Origin: Oligoflexus sp.
Lineage (GTDB): Bacteria; Bdellovibrionota_B; Oligoflexia; Oligoflexales; Oligoflexaceae
DNA length: 64,000 nt
Assembly (NCBI RefSeq): GCF_035712445.1
Contig: NZ_DASTAT010000017.1
Span: forward strand, 30,123 to 94,122
Direction of reading: 5' to 3'
In this document: positions 57,039 to 64,000 of the stretch, in pieces
Layout: each line of letters starts with the position of its first letter
How positions within the stretch are numbered: position 1 is the stretch's first letter
The notes under the pieces: generated by a model
Told to the model about the DNA's origin: nothing
The model's input: only the letters and a program-made list of their open reading frames with translations
Database searches by the model: none
Position numbers and translations under genes: made by a program

Positions 57039-58150
57039 GGCTCTTCGGTTTTCTTCTGCTATCCCTTGTGATGCTGAGCAGCAAGGCCAGCGCCTATCCG
57101 GAATTCGCCGGGGAAGGCTATTTCAGCTGCAATTCCTGTCACGTCAGCACCTCCGGTGGTGATCTTCTCACGGCCTATGGACGAACCTTTGCCGAAGAAA
57201 AACTCGTGATCAAAAGTTTCGAAGGCGAAGCACGCTTCGGACACGGGGCCTTTGATCTGCCTGAGAACCTTATGATCGGCGGTCATCTGCGTTTGATTCA
57301 GACGCATTATGAAGACGGACGCCGGCGTGAGGGCGAGTTTTTCACCATGCAGCGTGATCTGGATCTCGGCTGGACTCAGGGGCCCGTGACGGCTTATGTC
57401 ACAGCCGCATCGGAACGCAAAAACGCCTATGATTATGATGACGGCACCTTGAAAATCCGTAAGTGGGTTCTGCGCTATGACGCGCTGGAGTCGATGTCGC
57501 TTCGCTACGGAGTCATGTCTCCGAAATTCGGTTTGAACATTGCGGACCATAATGCCTTCGTTCGATCGCGGATGGGGCTCGGCGCGGAGTCAGAAGAAAG
57601 TCTGGCGGAAATTTCTTACTTCAGTGAGCAGCTTGAACTCAACCTGTCTCACAGCGCGCCCGCCGGGGATGATCCCGACGTCACCCTCTATCGGGAGGAC
57701 AAGGATCGCCGGAGTATCTATGGAAATGCCTCGACCTTCTGGGCCAATAAGCATCGCGTGTCCGTGAGCGCTCTGCGGCGAACTTTGGATCAAGGCCAGG
57801 AAAGCGGCTGGTCGCTCTCCTCGGTGCTTTCCCTTCCTTCGGCCATAAGGTTTCTGACCGAAGTCAACGGACTCAAGACTCAAAGTGAAAACGCCCCCGA
57901 ACGCCGGACCTTGAACCTTCACACGCAGCTATTGTGGAAAACATTCCAGGGTATTTATCCGGCAATCGTCTATGGGCAGCATACGGAAAGCTCCGCGATT
58001 CTGGATATTCGCCAGGACAAACTTACAGCTCAACTTTCCATACATCCGCGACCGCACTTCGAAGTGTCGGGATCTTTCGGCTTGCGGCGAAACCTGGCTG
58101 ATTTTACATTCGGGCATACAGGTTACCTGATTTTCCATTACTGGTTATAG
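57035..58150 (+). CDS. Heme-motif-bearing outer-membrane beta-barrel protein
   Basis: A 371-residue protein with a signal peptide (MRLFGFLLLSLVMLSSKASA). A short N-terminal cytochrome motif (FSCNSCHVSTSGGDLLTAYGRTFAEE) is followed by ~300 residues of alternating beta-strands (GGHLRLIQTHYED, AYVTAASERKNAYDYDDG, HFEVSGSFGLRRNLADF). The end YLIFHYWL is aromatic, as in outer-membrane barrels, although the last residue is Leu. A barrel with its own c-type heme is unusual. It is translationally coupled to the diheme lipoprotein and followed 11 bases later by YceI. A role in passing electrons through or at the outer membrane is inferred. Confidence 0.75.
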   Translation: MRLFGFLLLSLVMLSSKASAYPEFAGEGYFSCNSCHVSTSGGDLLTAYGRTFAEEKLVIKSFEGEARFGHGAFDLPENLMIGGHLRLIQTHYEDGRRREGEFFTMQRDLDLGWTQGPVTAYVTAASERKNAYDYDDGTLKIRKWVLRYDALESMSLRYGVMSPKFGLNIADHNAFVRSRMGLGAESEESLAEISYFSEQLELNLSHSAPAGDDPDVTLYREDKDRRSIYGNASTFWANKHRVSVSALRRTLDQGQESGWSLSSVLSLPSAIRFLTEVNGLKTQSENAPERRTLNLHTQLLWKTFQGIYPAIVYGQHTESSAILDIRQDKLTAQLSIHPRPHFEVSGSFGLRRNLADFTFGHTGYLIFHYWL

Positions 58151-58161
58151 GAGACTAGCAC

Positions 58162-58728
58162 ATGAAGATGTTTCATTTGGCTCTGGCGACTTTATGGATG
58201 AGTTCCACCGGCTCCTTTGCGGCCCAGACCTATACGGTCGTCGAGGATTCCTCGAAAGTCGGCTTTCTGGCTGTCGGCAAGCCCGGCTTTCTCAAGATCA
58301 AAGGGGAAGGCGGTCGTCTGAAAGGTCGGCTTGCTGCGGATCAAGGTTCATTGAAAGGGGACCTCACGGCTCAGCTGACTCCTTTGAAAACCGGCGTGGA
58401 TCTGCGCGACAGTCATATGCATGACAAATATCTGGAAACCAAGGCGCATCCGACTGCGGAACTGATCCTGGACACCATCAAGTTTGAAAAAGGCGCCGAT
58501 GGCCCCTGTGAATTCACGGGCAGCCTTGTCCTTAAATCCGTGAAGAAGCCCATCAAGGGCTCCTGCGAAGTCGTGGGTGTGGGCAAGGAGTCGCTGCAGG
58601 TCAAGGCCAACAGTGATATTAAACTTGAAGACTACCCGATCGGTGTTCCGAGCTATTTGGGTGTAACCGTGGCCGATAAAGTCACCATTGAAGTGGAATT
58701 CGACGCCAAACTCAGCCCTGCGACCTGA
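58162..58728 (+). CDS. YceI-family periplasmic protein
   Basis: A 188-residue protein with a signal peptide (1-20) and a YceI lipocalin-like barrel: TYTVVEDSSKVGFLA, the core DLRDSHMHDKYLETKAHPTAELIL, FTGSLVLKSVKKPIKG and the C-terminal VTIEVEFDAKL. YceI proteins bind long isoprenoids such as quinones. Here it ends an operon with two envelope cytochromes, which suits quinone-linked electron transfer. SD AGGAG lies before the ATG. Confidence 0.9.
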   Translation: MKMFHLALATLWMSSTGSFAAQTYTVVEDSSKVGFLAVGKPGFLKIKGEGGRLKGRLAADQGSLKGDLTAQLTPLKTGVDLRDSHMHDKYLETKAHPTAELILDTIKFEKGADGPCEFTGSLVLKSVKKPIKGSCEVVGVGKESLQVKANSDIKLEDYPIGVPSYLGVTVADKVTIEVEFDAKLSPAT

Positions 58729-58807
58729 CGACCCTCCTGACATTTTTCGCTCGTGGAACAAAACTCTTGCGGCCCGCCCGGGCCTTTAGTACAGGCATGA
58801 GGAACCT

Positions 58808-60700
58808 ATGCTTGCGATATACGACATGGCCGATCACGAAAGCGAAAAATTACTTTATCAGGGACGTTACAGTGAAATACTCGCACTGAGCGTTGATAGT
58901 CTGGATTTTCAGCCGGGGCCTGAGAATCTGCCTCATGTCGTGGCAGCCCTGGCTCTGCTTGGCCGCACGGAAGAGGCTGGTGGTCTTTATCATGCCTACA
59001 TTCAGACCCTGCCGCCCAAAGCCGCTCTGGTGACCCGCTTTTTTTATGCACTCGCCGTCTGCCGGGAACGACGCATGCCGGCGGCCCGGGCTTTGTTTGT
59101 GGAAAACCTGAAGCGGGCACGGGAACTTGTGCAGCGGTTCGCTCATGAGGGCGCGCCCATTCCTGAAATGGAACGAGTGAAGTTCTACGCCGCCCAGGGC
59201 CTCGCCTTTTTGCGCTATAACATGGGCTATATGCGACAGGCGGAATTTTGGAGCCGCAAGGCGCTGACGTCGGCGACAGCCTCTTCCTTTCAGTATGGCT
59301 CCTGTCTTGCGCATGAACTTTATGGGCACGTTCAGCTGCAGCTGGGTCATGTCAATGCCGGCATGATCAATCTGAAGCTGGCTCGCGAGAAGGCCTCGCG
59401 GCTGGGCCAGGGGGCTTTGACGCAAACCTTTGATGCCGCCCAAAGACTCTATCGCGCGACCTATGGCCTTTGCTCGCACGCGGATGAAATCCTTGCCGAG
59501 CTGAATGAAGCCCTGGGCCGCTGCAAGTATGAAGATGCCTATACGAAGGCCGCGCTGCAGATTCAGCTGGCCCGTATTTTAACTTTAACAGGTGATCTGC
59601 GCGAGGCGACAGCCCTTTTGGAAAAGGCCAGCGCCCTTGTTTACAGGGTGGATAATCCCTATCTGGAAACCATCTATAACCTTGGCCTCGCGCATGTGCA
59701 GATGCTGGAAGGGAATTATTCCATAGCTCTTTCCATTGCCCGCAACGCCGAATCGCGAGCGCGGGATCGCAGCTATATGCCCTCGGTTTTGAAATCCCTG
59801 GGACTTCAGAGTCAGATCCTGGAACGCATGGGCATGGGCGCGGAACATAGGGCCGTGATTCGGGATATGAAGGCTTTGACAGCGAAATCGGGTTCGTTTA
59901 TCTCGCAGCGCATTCAAAGCCGCAGTGAATATATGAGCGCCAGCTGTCGGCGCGGTGAAGATCCCTTGGGTGACCTGATCGATGATGTGCATTTTCATAA
60001 GCGGGACATCATCGCGGATATCTTTGCCAAAGGATGGCTCACGTTTCTGCATCAGGTGCTGGGCGTCACGCCGCAGCAGAATCTTATCGTCTTTGACCTG
60101 CAGCCGGGATCTCTGACCCTTTTTTCACGGGGGCACATCGTGCACCGGGCCGAGGGCTGCAGCGCTTTGATTAAAAAACTTTTGCTCGCCTTGAAGGATG
60201 GGCGTGAGCTGAGCAAGGAAGAGATCACGCACTGTCTTTGGGCTCAGCCTTATCATCCGGCGCGGCATGATCCGCTTATTTACACCTTGATTGCGCGCAC
60301 GCGGAAACTCCTGCAGCCCTATGCGCGTTGGATTGAAGTCACCGAACAGGGCTATCGACTGGAGGAAGGCGTCAGTCTTCGCAACGGCCGTGTTGTGGCA
60401 TCCACCTCGAAAGATCCTGAGCCGCCCTTTGGACTTTCGCCTCCATCTGCTGCTGATCCGCAGCCAGAGGCCGTGGAATCCCCGGGCTGGGAGGATTATC
60501 GCGCGCAGCTGAATGTTCGGCAGATCGAGATTCTTGATATCGCGCAGACACTGGAAAAAATTCAGCCGCGGAACATGGCCCGACGTTTCAAGGTTTCGGA
60601 TGCCACGATCACACGGGATCTTTCGCGGCTTGTGGAGCTTGGGACGCTGCAAAGGTTTGGCTCCGGTCGATCCACCTATTATCAAACCCTGAATCCTTGA
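58808..60700 (+). CDS. TPR-repeat regulator with two winged-helix DNA-binding domains
   Basis: A 630-residue cytoplasmic protein. Residues ~10-390 are TPR-like helical repeats (RYSEILALSVDSL, GYMRQAEFWSRKAL, GDLREATALLEKAS). A winged helix of OmpR/SARP style follows (~455-520; LIKKLLLALKDGRELSKEEITHCLW, LIARTRKLLQPYARWIEVTEQGYRLEEG). A Pro-rich linker leads to a second winged helix of DeoR type (~565-625; LNVRQIEILDIAQTLEK, RRFKVSDATITRDLSRLVELG). Two different DNA-binding domains in one protein is unusual. AGGAA precedes ATG 58808. The small exported protein gene follows 12 bases later. A deleted relic copy of this locus lies at 63613-63895. Confidence 0.85.
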   Translation: MLAIYDMADHESEKLLYQGRYSEILALSVDSLDFQPGPENLPHVVAALALLGRTEEAGGLYHAYIQTLPPKAALVTRFFYALAVCRERRMPAARALFVENLKRARELVQRFAHEGAPIPEMERVKFYAAQGLAFLRYNMGYMRQAEFWSRKALTSATASSFQYGSCLAHELYGHVQLQLGHVNAGMINLKLAREKASRLGQGALTQTFDAAQRLYRATYGLCSHADEILAELNEALGRCKYEDAYTKAALQIQLARILTLTGDLREATALLEKASALVYRVDNPYLETIYNLGLAHVQMLEGNYSIALSIARNAESRARDRSYMPSVLKSLGLQSQILERMGMGAEHRAVIRDMKALTAKSGSFISQRIQSRSEYMSASCRRGEDPLGDLIDDVHFHKRDIIADIFAKGWLTFLHQVLGVTPQQNLIVFDLQPGSLTLFSRGHIVHRAEGCSALIKKLLLALKDGRELSKEEITHCLWAQPYHPARHDPLIYTLIARTRKLLQPYARWIEVTEQGYRLEEGVSLRNGRVVASTSKDPEPPFGLSPPSAADPQPEAVESPGWEDYRAQLNVRQIEILDIAQTLEKIQPRNMARRFKVSDATITRDLSRLVELGTLQRFGSGRSTYYQTLNP

Positions 60701-60712
60701 AAGGAGATGCTT

Positions 60713-61171
60713 ATGACGATTCTTCCTCTGATTTTCGTGAGTCTTGCGGAACTGTCGGGCACCTATACGATACCGAGCGGCGCGTATATGGAAAACCCTG
60801 CCGAGTTCCCGGCTCCGGAGATTGAATGGGATCAAGGCTCCGATGGCATTATTTCTTTGAAATATGATCTGCCTTACGAAGTCGTTGGCGTAGAAGCGGA
60901 TCCTATAAAACTGCAGAGTGTATCCGCGCAGCAGCCCCTGCGTTTCAGGGGAGCGACCGCGGAGGGAGTTTGCCGCAATCAGGAAGGGCTGATATCCTGC
61001 GCCATTTCCTATAAGAAAAATCAGGAAGGCCTTTTTCCGATTGATACGGCGGCGGGCCTTGCTTATGCCGAGGGTTTGAACATGGATGCCGTGGAGATTC
61101 AAACACTGATCAAAGCGCAGGAGACATTGATGCATGAAGCTGTTGGAATTTTAAACTTCCGACTGCCCTGA
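60713..61171 (+). CDS. Small exported protein paired with the TPR regulator
   Basis: A 152-residue protein. Its N-terminus (MTILPLIFVSLAELSGTY) is hydrophobic and probably a signal peptide. The body is beta-rich with two Cys (EGVCRNQEGLISCAIS) that may form a disulfide, and it ends in a helix (NMDAVEIQTLIKAQETLMHEAV). No family is recognised. ATG 60713 is preferred (AAAGGAG upstream). It follows the TPR regulator by 12 bases, so it is probably co-transcribed. Its last ~120 bases are repeated, with few changes, in the relic at the right edge of the window. Confidence 0.7.
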   Translation: MTILPLIFVSLAELSGTYTIPSGAYMENPAEFPAPEIEWDQGSDGIISLKYDLPYEVVGVEADPIKLQSVSAQQPLRFRGATAEGVCRNQEGLISCAISYKKNQEGLFPIDTAAGLAYAEGLNMDAVEIQTLIKAQETLMHEAVGILNFRLP

Positions 61172-61402
61172 ATTCAAGCCCTCTTTGAGCGTTAAATCCT
61201 GGTATGAACCCGTGCTCTTTACCCCTTCCATCGGCAGCGATGTCTCGTGAGCCATCAGCCTATTCTTTCAGGTGTTCGTCACCCGCGAACACTCTGTTTC
61301 CCTAAAGCCCATGGCCTATTCAATACAAAGAATATAGTGTAAGCAGGAATGCCTGGAAAATTGCCCTATCCAAGTTATTTCCGCGAACAAGGAGTTTCAG
61401 CC

Positions 61403-62377
61403 ATGAGTTTTCATCGTTTTCTGATTTTATCGGGTCTGCTTTCCATAGGATCCTTTGCTAAAGCGGCTGAACCCATATGGGACGCGAATAAGATCGTTTT
61501 AGTCAGCGAGAAGCTAGGCGAGGGTGTATTTGCGGTCTATCCGAAAAACTCTAAAGAAGAGAATAAGAAAGGCCAGGTCTCAGCGACAAGTGGCGGCATC
61601 GTTGTGGGTACTCGCGCAACACTCGTTATTGATACCATGCTCAATAAGAGAATGAACGAGTCCCTTCAAAAGCAGGCTCTGAATGCCTCGAAGCGAAAAG
61701 AAATTACCTATGCGCTCAACACTAGCGCCCATGGTGATCATTCTTTTGGCAACATGTACCTTCCAAGATCGACAAAGGTTATTCAGCACATCAATACGCG
61801 CAGCTATATAGCCTCGCATCTGGATGACGATAAGAAATTCATGATTCAAAACTTCGGTGCGGGTCGTGGGATTGAGGAAATCAAAGGCAGGGAAGCTGAC
61901 ATTCTCATTCCAGTGAACGGTAAAATTACTCTTGATCTAGGCGGCCGATCGGTGGACATCATCGACTTTGGGTTCGCTCAAACCGGCGGCGATCTGTTCG
62001 TCTGGGAGCCCATCACTCAAACTCTTTGGGCCGGCAATGCGATTAATGCACCGAAGCCAGCCCTGCCATGGCTTCTCGACGGTCACATTGTCGATACTTA
62101 CAATACGCTCAAAAAGGTCTATGACTTTCTTCCCGAAGAAGCGCAGATCATACCTGGCCACGGAGTGGCTATGAAGAAGGAAGATTTGAACTGGCACATA
62201 GATTACCTGGATGCCGTCATCCGCCGCGTGAAGGATGCGATTGCGCAAGGCCTTAGCCTGGAAGAAACAGTTGCCAAGGTTCAGCTGCCGGAATTCCAAG
62301 GCTATGCGATTTTTGGTTGGATTCATCAGTCTGTCAATGTCCCAGCCGCCTATAAGGAGCTTAAGGTTAAACCCTAA
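61403..62377 (+). CDS. Exported metallo-beta-lactamase-fold protein with altered metal site
   Basis: A 324-residue protein with a signal peptide (~1-21, ...SFAKAA). The metallo-beta-lactamase fold is evident, but the ligand motifs are changed. The first motif reads TSAHGDH (S108 replaces the first His; H110, D112 and H113 remain). The position of the middle His is AQTGGD with Q193. The bridging Asp position is AGNA with N212. The final GHG with H253 is kept. So one metal site (D112, H113, H253) could survive while the other is lost, as in subclass B2 enzymes. ATG 61403 has AAGGAG 8 bases upstream. The substrate is unknown. It is convergent with a LysR gene. Confidence 0.8.
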   Translation: MSFHRFLILSGLLSIGSFAKAAEPIWDANKIVLVSEKLGEGVFAVYPKNSKEENKKGQVSATSGGIVVGTRATLVIDTMLNKRMNESLQKQALNASKRKEITYALNTSAHGDHSFGNMYLPRSTKVIQHINTRSYIASHLDDDKKFMIQNFGAGRGIEEIKGREADILIPVNGKITLDLGGRSVDIIDFGFAQTGGDLFVWEPITQTLWAGNAINAPKPALPWLLDGHIVDTYNTLKKVYDFLPEEAQIIPGHGVAMKKEDLNWHIDYLDAVIRRVKDAIAQGLSLEETVAKVQLPEFQGYAIFGWIHQSVNVPAAYKELKVKP

Positions 62378-62388
62378 GACGGGGTTTC

Positions 62389-62426
62389 CGCGATGATGAC
62401 GACGCATACGCGATGGTGTCATCGCG
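62389..62426. terminator. Hairpin between convergent genes
   Basis: CGCGATGA (62389-62396) and TCATCGCG (62419-62426) are inverted copies, 22 bases apart, followed by an AT-rich stretch (ATTGTTATT). It may terminate the metallo-beta-lactamase-fold gene, the convergent LysR gene, or both. Confidence 0.4.
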
Positions 62427-62476
62427 ATTGTTATTAGTCTCATGATACTTGAGATTTCAATTCTGCTCACGCCATA

Positions 62477-63409
62477 TTACCCTTTGCCGAAAACGTCTTT
62501 TTCCCAGTAAGGCCCGCTCTGAAATTCTTTTTGTAGAAAATCCACGAAGGTGCGGACCTTGAGAGGAAGATTTTTTCGGCTGGGGTATACGGCGTAAAGA
62601 TCGATGGGCTCCCTTTCAAATCCTTTTAAGATAACTTTCAGCTTTCCTTCCCTTACGGCATTGTGAACAATGAAGGTCGGCAAAGCCGCTATTCCGCAAC
62701 CTGCTATCGCGACCTCACGAAGAGCCTCGCCATTATTAACACGGAAAACAGATCGGATATCAGAAGCTTTGACGTTGTCATCCGGATTGGTTGTCACGTA
62801 CCTCCAGTAGCTCTGCTCATCAACATTGGAATAGATCACGCCTTTGTGCTTCACAAGATCCCTAGGTCGTTTCGGTGTGCCGAATTTTTCCAGATAAGCC
62901 GGACTTGCCACTGTTACGTGGCTGATTCGAGTGATTTTTCGTGCAACCAGGCTTGAATCGTTCATCCGACTGATCCGAACAGCCAGGTCATATCCCTCTG
63001 CAATCACGTCCACCATACGATCATTGAAATCGAGATCGATCTGAAGCTGTTCATGCTGAGAGAGGAACTTTCCAAAAAGGGGCGAAAGGTATTGAATACC
63101 GAAAGACATCGGACTACTAACTCGAAGCTTGCCTGTGAGTTGTCCCGTGTTGTTATGAGCAAAGTTTTCCAGGTTATCAAAATCTTCAAGAAGCTGTATC
63201 GCACGATCGTAGAATATCCGGCCCGCCTCTGTCAGGCAAAAGCTGCGGGTGCTTCGTTGGATAAGCCGAGCGCCTACGCGAGCTTCGATGTCGGCTATTC
63301 GCTTGCTCACCGCAGATTTCGCCAGCCCAAGGCGCTTCGAACCCGCTATAAATCCATTTTCATTCACAACGGCAACAAATGTCCCGATATCTTCGATACG
63401 AATTTTCAT
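62477..63409 (-). CDS. LysR-family transcriptional regulator
   Basis: A 310-residue protein. It has an N-terminal winged helix (IEDIGTFVAVVNENGFIAGSKRLGLAKSAVSKRIADIEARVGARLIQR) and a LysR substrate-binding domain (~90-300; GKLRVSSPMSFGIQYLSPLF, MVDVIAEGYDLAVRIS, VAIAGCGIAALPTF). The style resembles the CrgA/DsdC-like subgroup (CrgA-like regulators with FVAVVE starts and LTEAGRIFYDRA). SD GGAAGG precedes ATG 63409. The target is unknown. The upstream interval 63410-63612 shows no gene that I can support. Confidence 0.9.
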   Translation of the reverse strand: MKIRIEDIGTFVAVVNENGFIAGSKRLGLAKSAVSKRIADIEARVGARLIQRSTRSFCLTEAGRIFYDRAIQLLEDFDNLENFAHNNTGQLTGKLRVSSPMSFGIQYLSPLFGKFLSQHEQLQIDLDFNDRMVDVIAEGYDLAVRISRMNDSSLVARKITRISHVTVASPAYLEKFGTPKRPRDLVKHKGVIYSNVDEQSYWRYVTTNPDDNVKASDIRSVFRVNNGEALREVAIAGCGIAALPTFIVHNAVREGKLKVILKGFEREPIDLYAVYPSRKNLPLKVRTFVDFLQKEFQSGPYWEKDVFGKG

Positions 63410-63612
63410 CAGGTCCTTCCGATGTTCTCGAGCAGAGGATTAAAGCATCGCTTTATACAAGAGCACATTGGGAAGGCACGAGGCAATACCTATGAAACAG
63501 TGAACGTCTTTCGGAGAGAGATGCTTATCCCTGTCAATGCATCCATAGGCTCGTATGAGATCGCTTAGGGTTATGTACTTTTTCTCCTGGAAATGCTGAG
63601 TACCCAGGTAAT

Positions 63613-63895
63613 GGCTGCGGGATCTCTGACGTTTTCTACGGGGCACACCGTGCGGCGGGCTGCAGCGCTTTGATTATAAAAATTTTGCTCGCGTTAAAGG
63701 CTCACGCATTGTCCGATCACGCGGGATCTTTCGCGGCTTGTAGAGTTCGGGGCACTGTATCCGCGCAGCAGCGGCGGGCCATACCTATGCCGAGGGTTTG
63801 AACATGAATGCCGGAGAGATTCAAACACTGATCAAAGTTCAGGAGACATTGATGCATGAAGCTGTTGGAATTTTAGACTTCCGACTGTCCTGATT
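63613..63895 (+). pseudogene. Deleted relic copy of the TPR-regulator/exported-protein locus
   Basis: Four collinear blocks resemble 58.8-61.2 kb. Positions 63613-63700 match the regulator around 60111-60200 (shared GGCTGCAGCGCTTTGATTA). 63715-63755 matches 60605-60650 (GGGATCTTTCGCGGCTTGT). About 63756-63772 matches 60921-60937 (TATCCGCGCAGCAGC). About 63770-63895 matches 61050-61175 (TATGCCGAGGGTTTGAACAT, GACATTGATGCATGAAGCTG). The intervening sequence is deleted, so no full protein can be made. Matches were found by eye; exact identity and boundaries need alignment. Confidence 0.8.
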
Positions 63896-64000
63896 TCACT
63901 GTTCCATATGTTCGATTGTGAAGACATCAGCCCGGGCCAGGGCCAGGTTGCTGATGGTCTCGCTGGCTTTCAGGCGCGCTTCAAACGAGCTCGCGAAGTT
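63896..64000 (-). CDS. C-terminal end of a CDS cut by the right window edge
   Basis: A reverse-strand frame enters from the right edge and stops at TGA 63896-63898. The visible 34 residues (ending ALARADVFTIEHMEQ) look like protein, with a helical, alanine-rich character. The stop lies next to the relic's end. No family can be assigned from this fragment. Confidence 0.5.
   Translation of the reverse strand, partial: NFASSFEARLKASETISNLALARADVFTIEHMEQ

Noticed and set aside
63440-63646. 68-codon - strand ORF upstream of the LysR gene
   Set aside because: It has no SD and overlaps the beginning of the relic copy; no protein-like character.

Overview
The window looks like chromosomal DNA of a Gram-negative, environmentally responsive bacterium. 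Nine histidine-kinase-type proteins, a class III cyclase, a PilZ protein, a CHASE2-PP2C phosphatase, a phytochrome and a CheB-CheR fusion lie within 64 kb. Outer-membrane proteins (TonB receptor, heme-bearing barrel), many lipoproteins, LexA and the imuA-imuB-dnaE2 cassette are also present. The style recalls Oligoflexus-like Bdellovibrionota (Oligoflexia); that assignment is inference from gene content and was not tested. Many starts are GTG or TTG with clear Shine-Dalgarno (SD) sequences, and short gene overlaps (ATGA, TGATG, TAATG) are frequent.

Layout. (1) 1-2.5 kb is an accessory edge: a truncated ORF, a transposon-like relic with 19-bp direct repeats, a tRNA-Pro 3' fragment followed by a terminator (a probable attachment scar), and a RES/Xre toxin-antitoxin pair whose toxin is frameshifted. 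Four TACCA repeats at exact 11-bp spacing lie upstream of that pair. (2) 2.5-8 kb holds two overlapping signalling genes: a GAF-PAS kinase with an unusual insertion, and a membrane kinase fused to three receiver-type domains and an adenylate cyclase. (3) 8-19.3 kb is mostly metabolic: a secreted esterase, a cytochrome P450, a membrane kinase, thioredoxin, an oppDFABC peptide-uptake operon and a YheT-type hydrolase. (4) 19.4-29.4 kb has an M48 protease, lexA, two kinases with overlapping 3' ends, a kinase-less bacteriophytochrome and a CheB-CheR-PAS fusion. (5) 29.4-36 kb has a TonB receptor, a transglutaminase-like lipoprotein and the CHASE2-PP2C phosphatase. (6) 36-41.4 kb is the imuA-imuB-dnaE2 mutagenesis cassette with a palindrome in front. 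(7) 41.4-50 kb has PilZ, a MASE1 hybrid kinase with an apparently dead ATPase domain, a receiver-DHp protein coupled to it, an rRNA/tRNA methyltransferase and an ordinary hybrid kinase. (8) 50-56 kb has a cytochrome lipoprotein, two KGG stress proteins, an RsbRD-type kinase and small enzymes. (9) 56-59 kb is an operon of diheme lipoprotein, heme-bearing outer-membrane barrel and YceI. (10) 58.8-64 kb has a TPR/winged-helix regulator with a secreted partner, a metallo-beta-lactamase-fold protein lacking several metal ligands, a LysR regulator and a deleted relic copy of the regulator locus.

The most interesting candidates for undescribed biology are the diheme lipoprotein/heme-barrel/YceI operon, the ATPase-dead hybrid kinase coupled to a receiver-DHp protein, the kinase-less phytochrome next to a kinase-less CheB-CheR-PAS protein, and the collapsed second copy of the regulator locus at the right edge.
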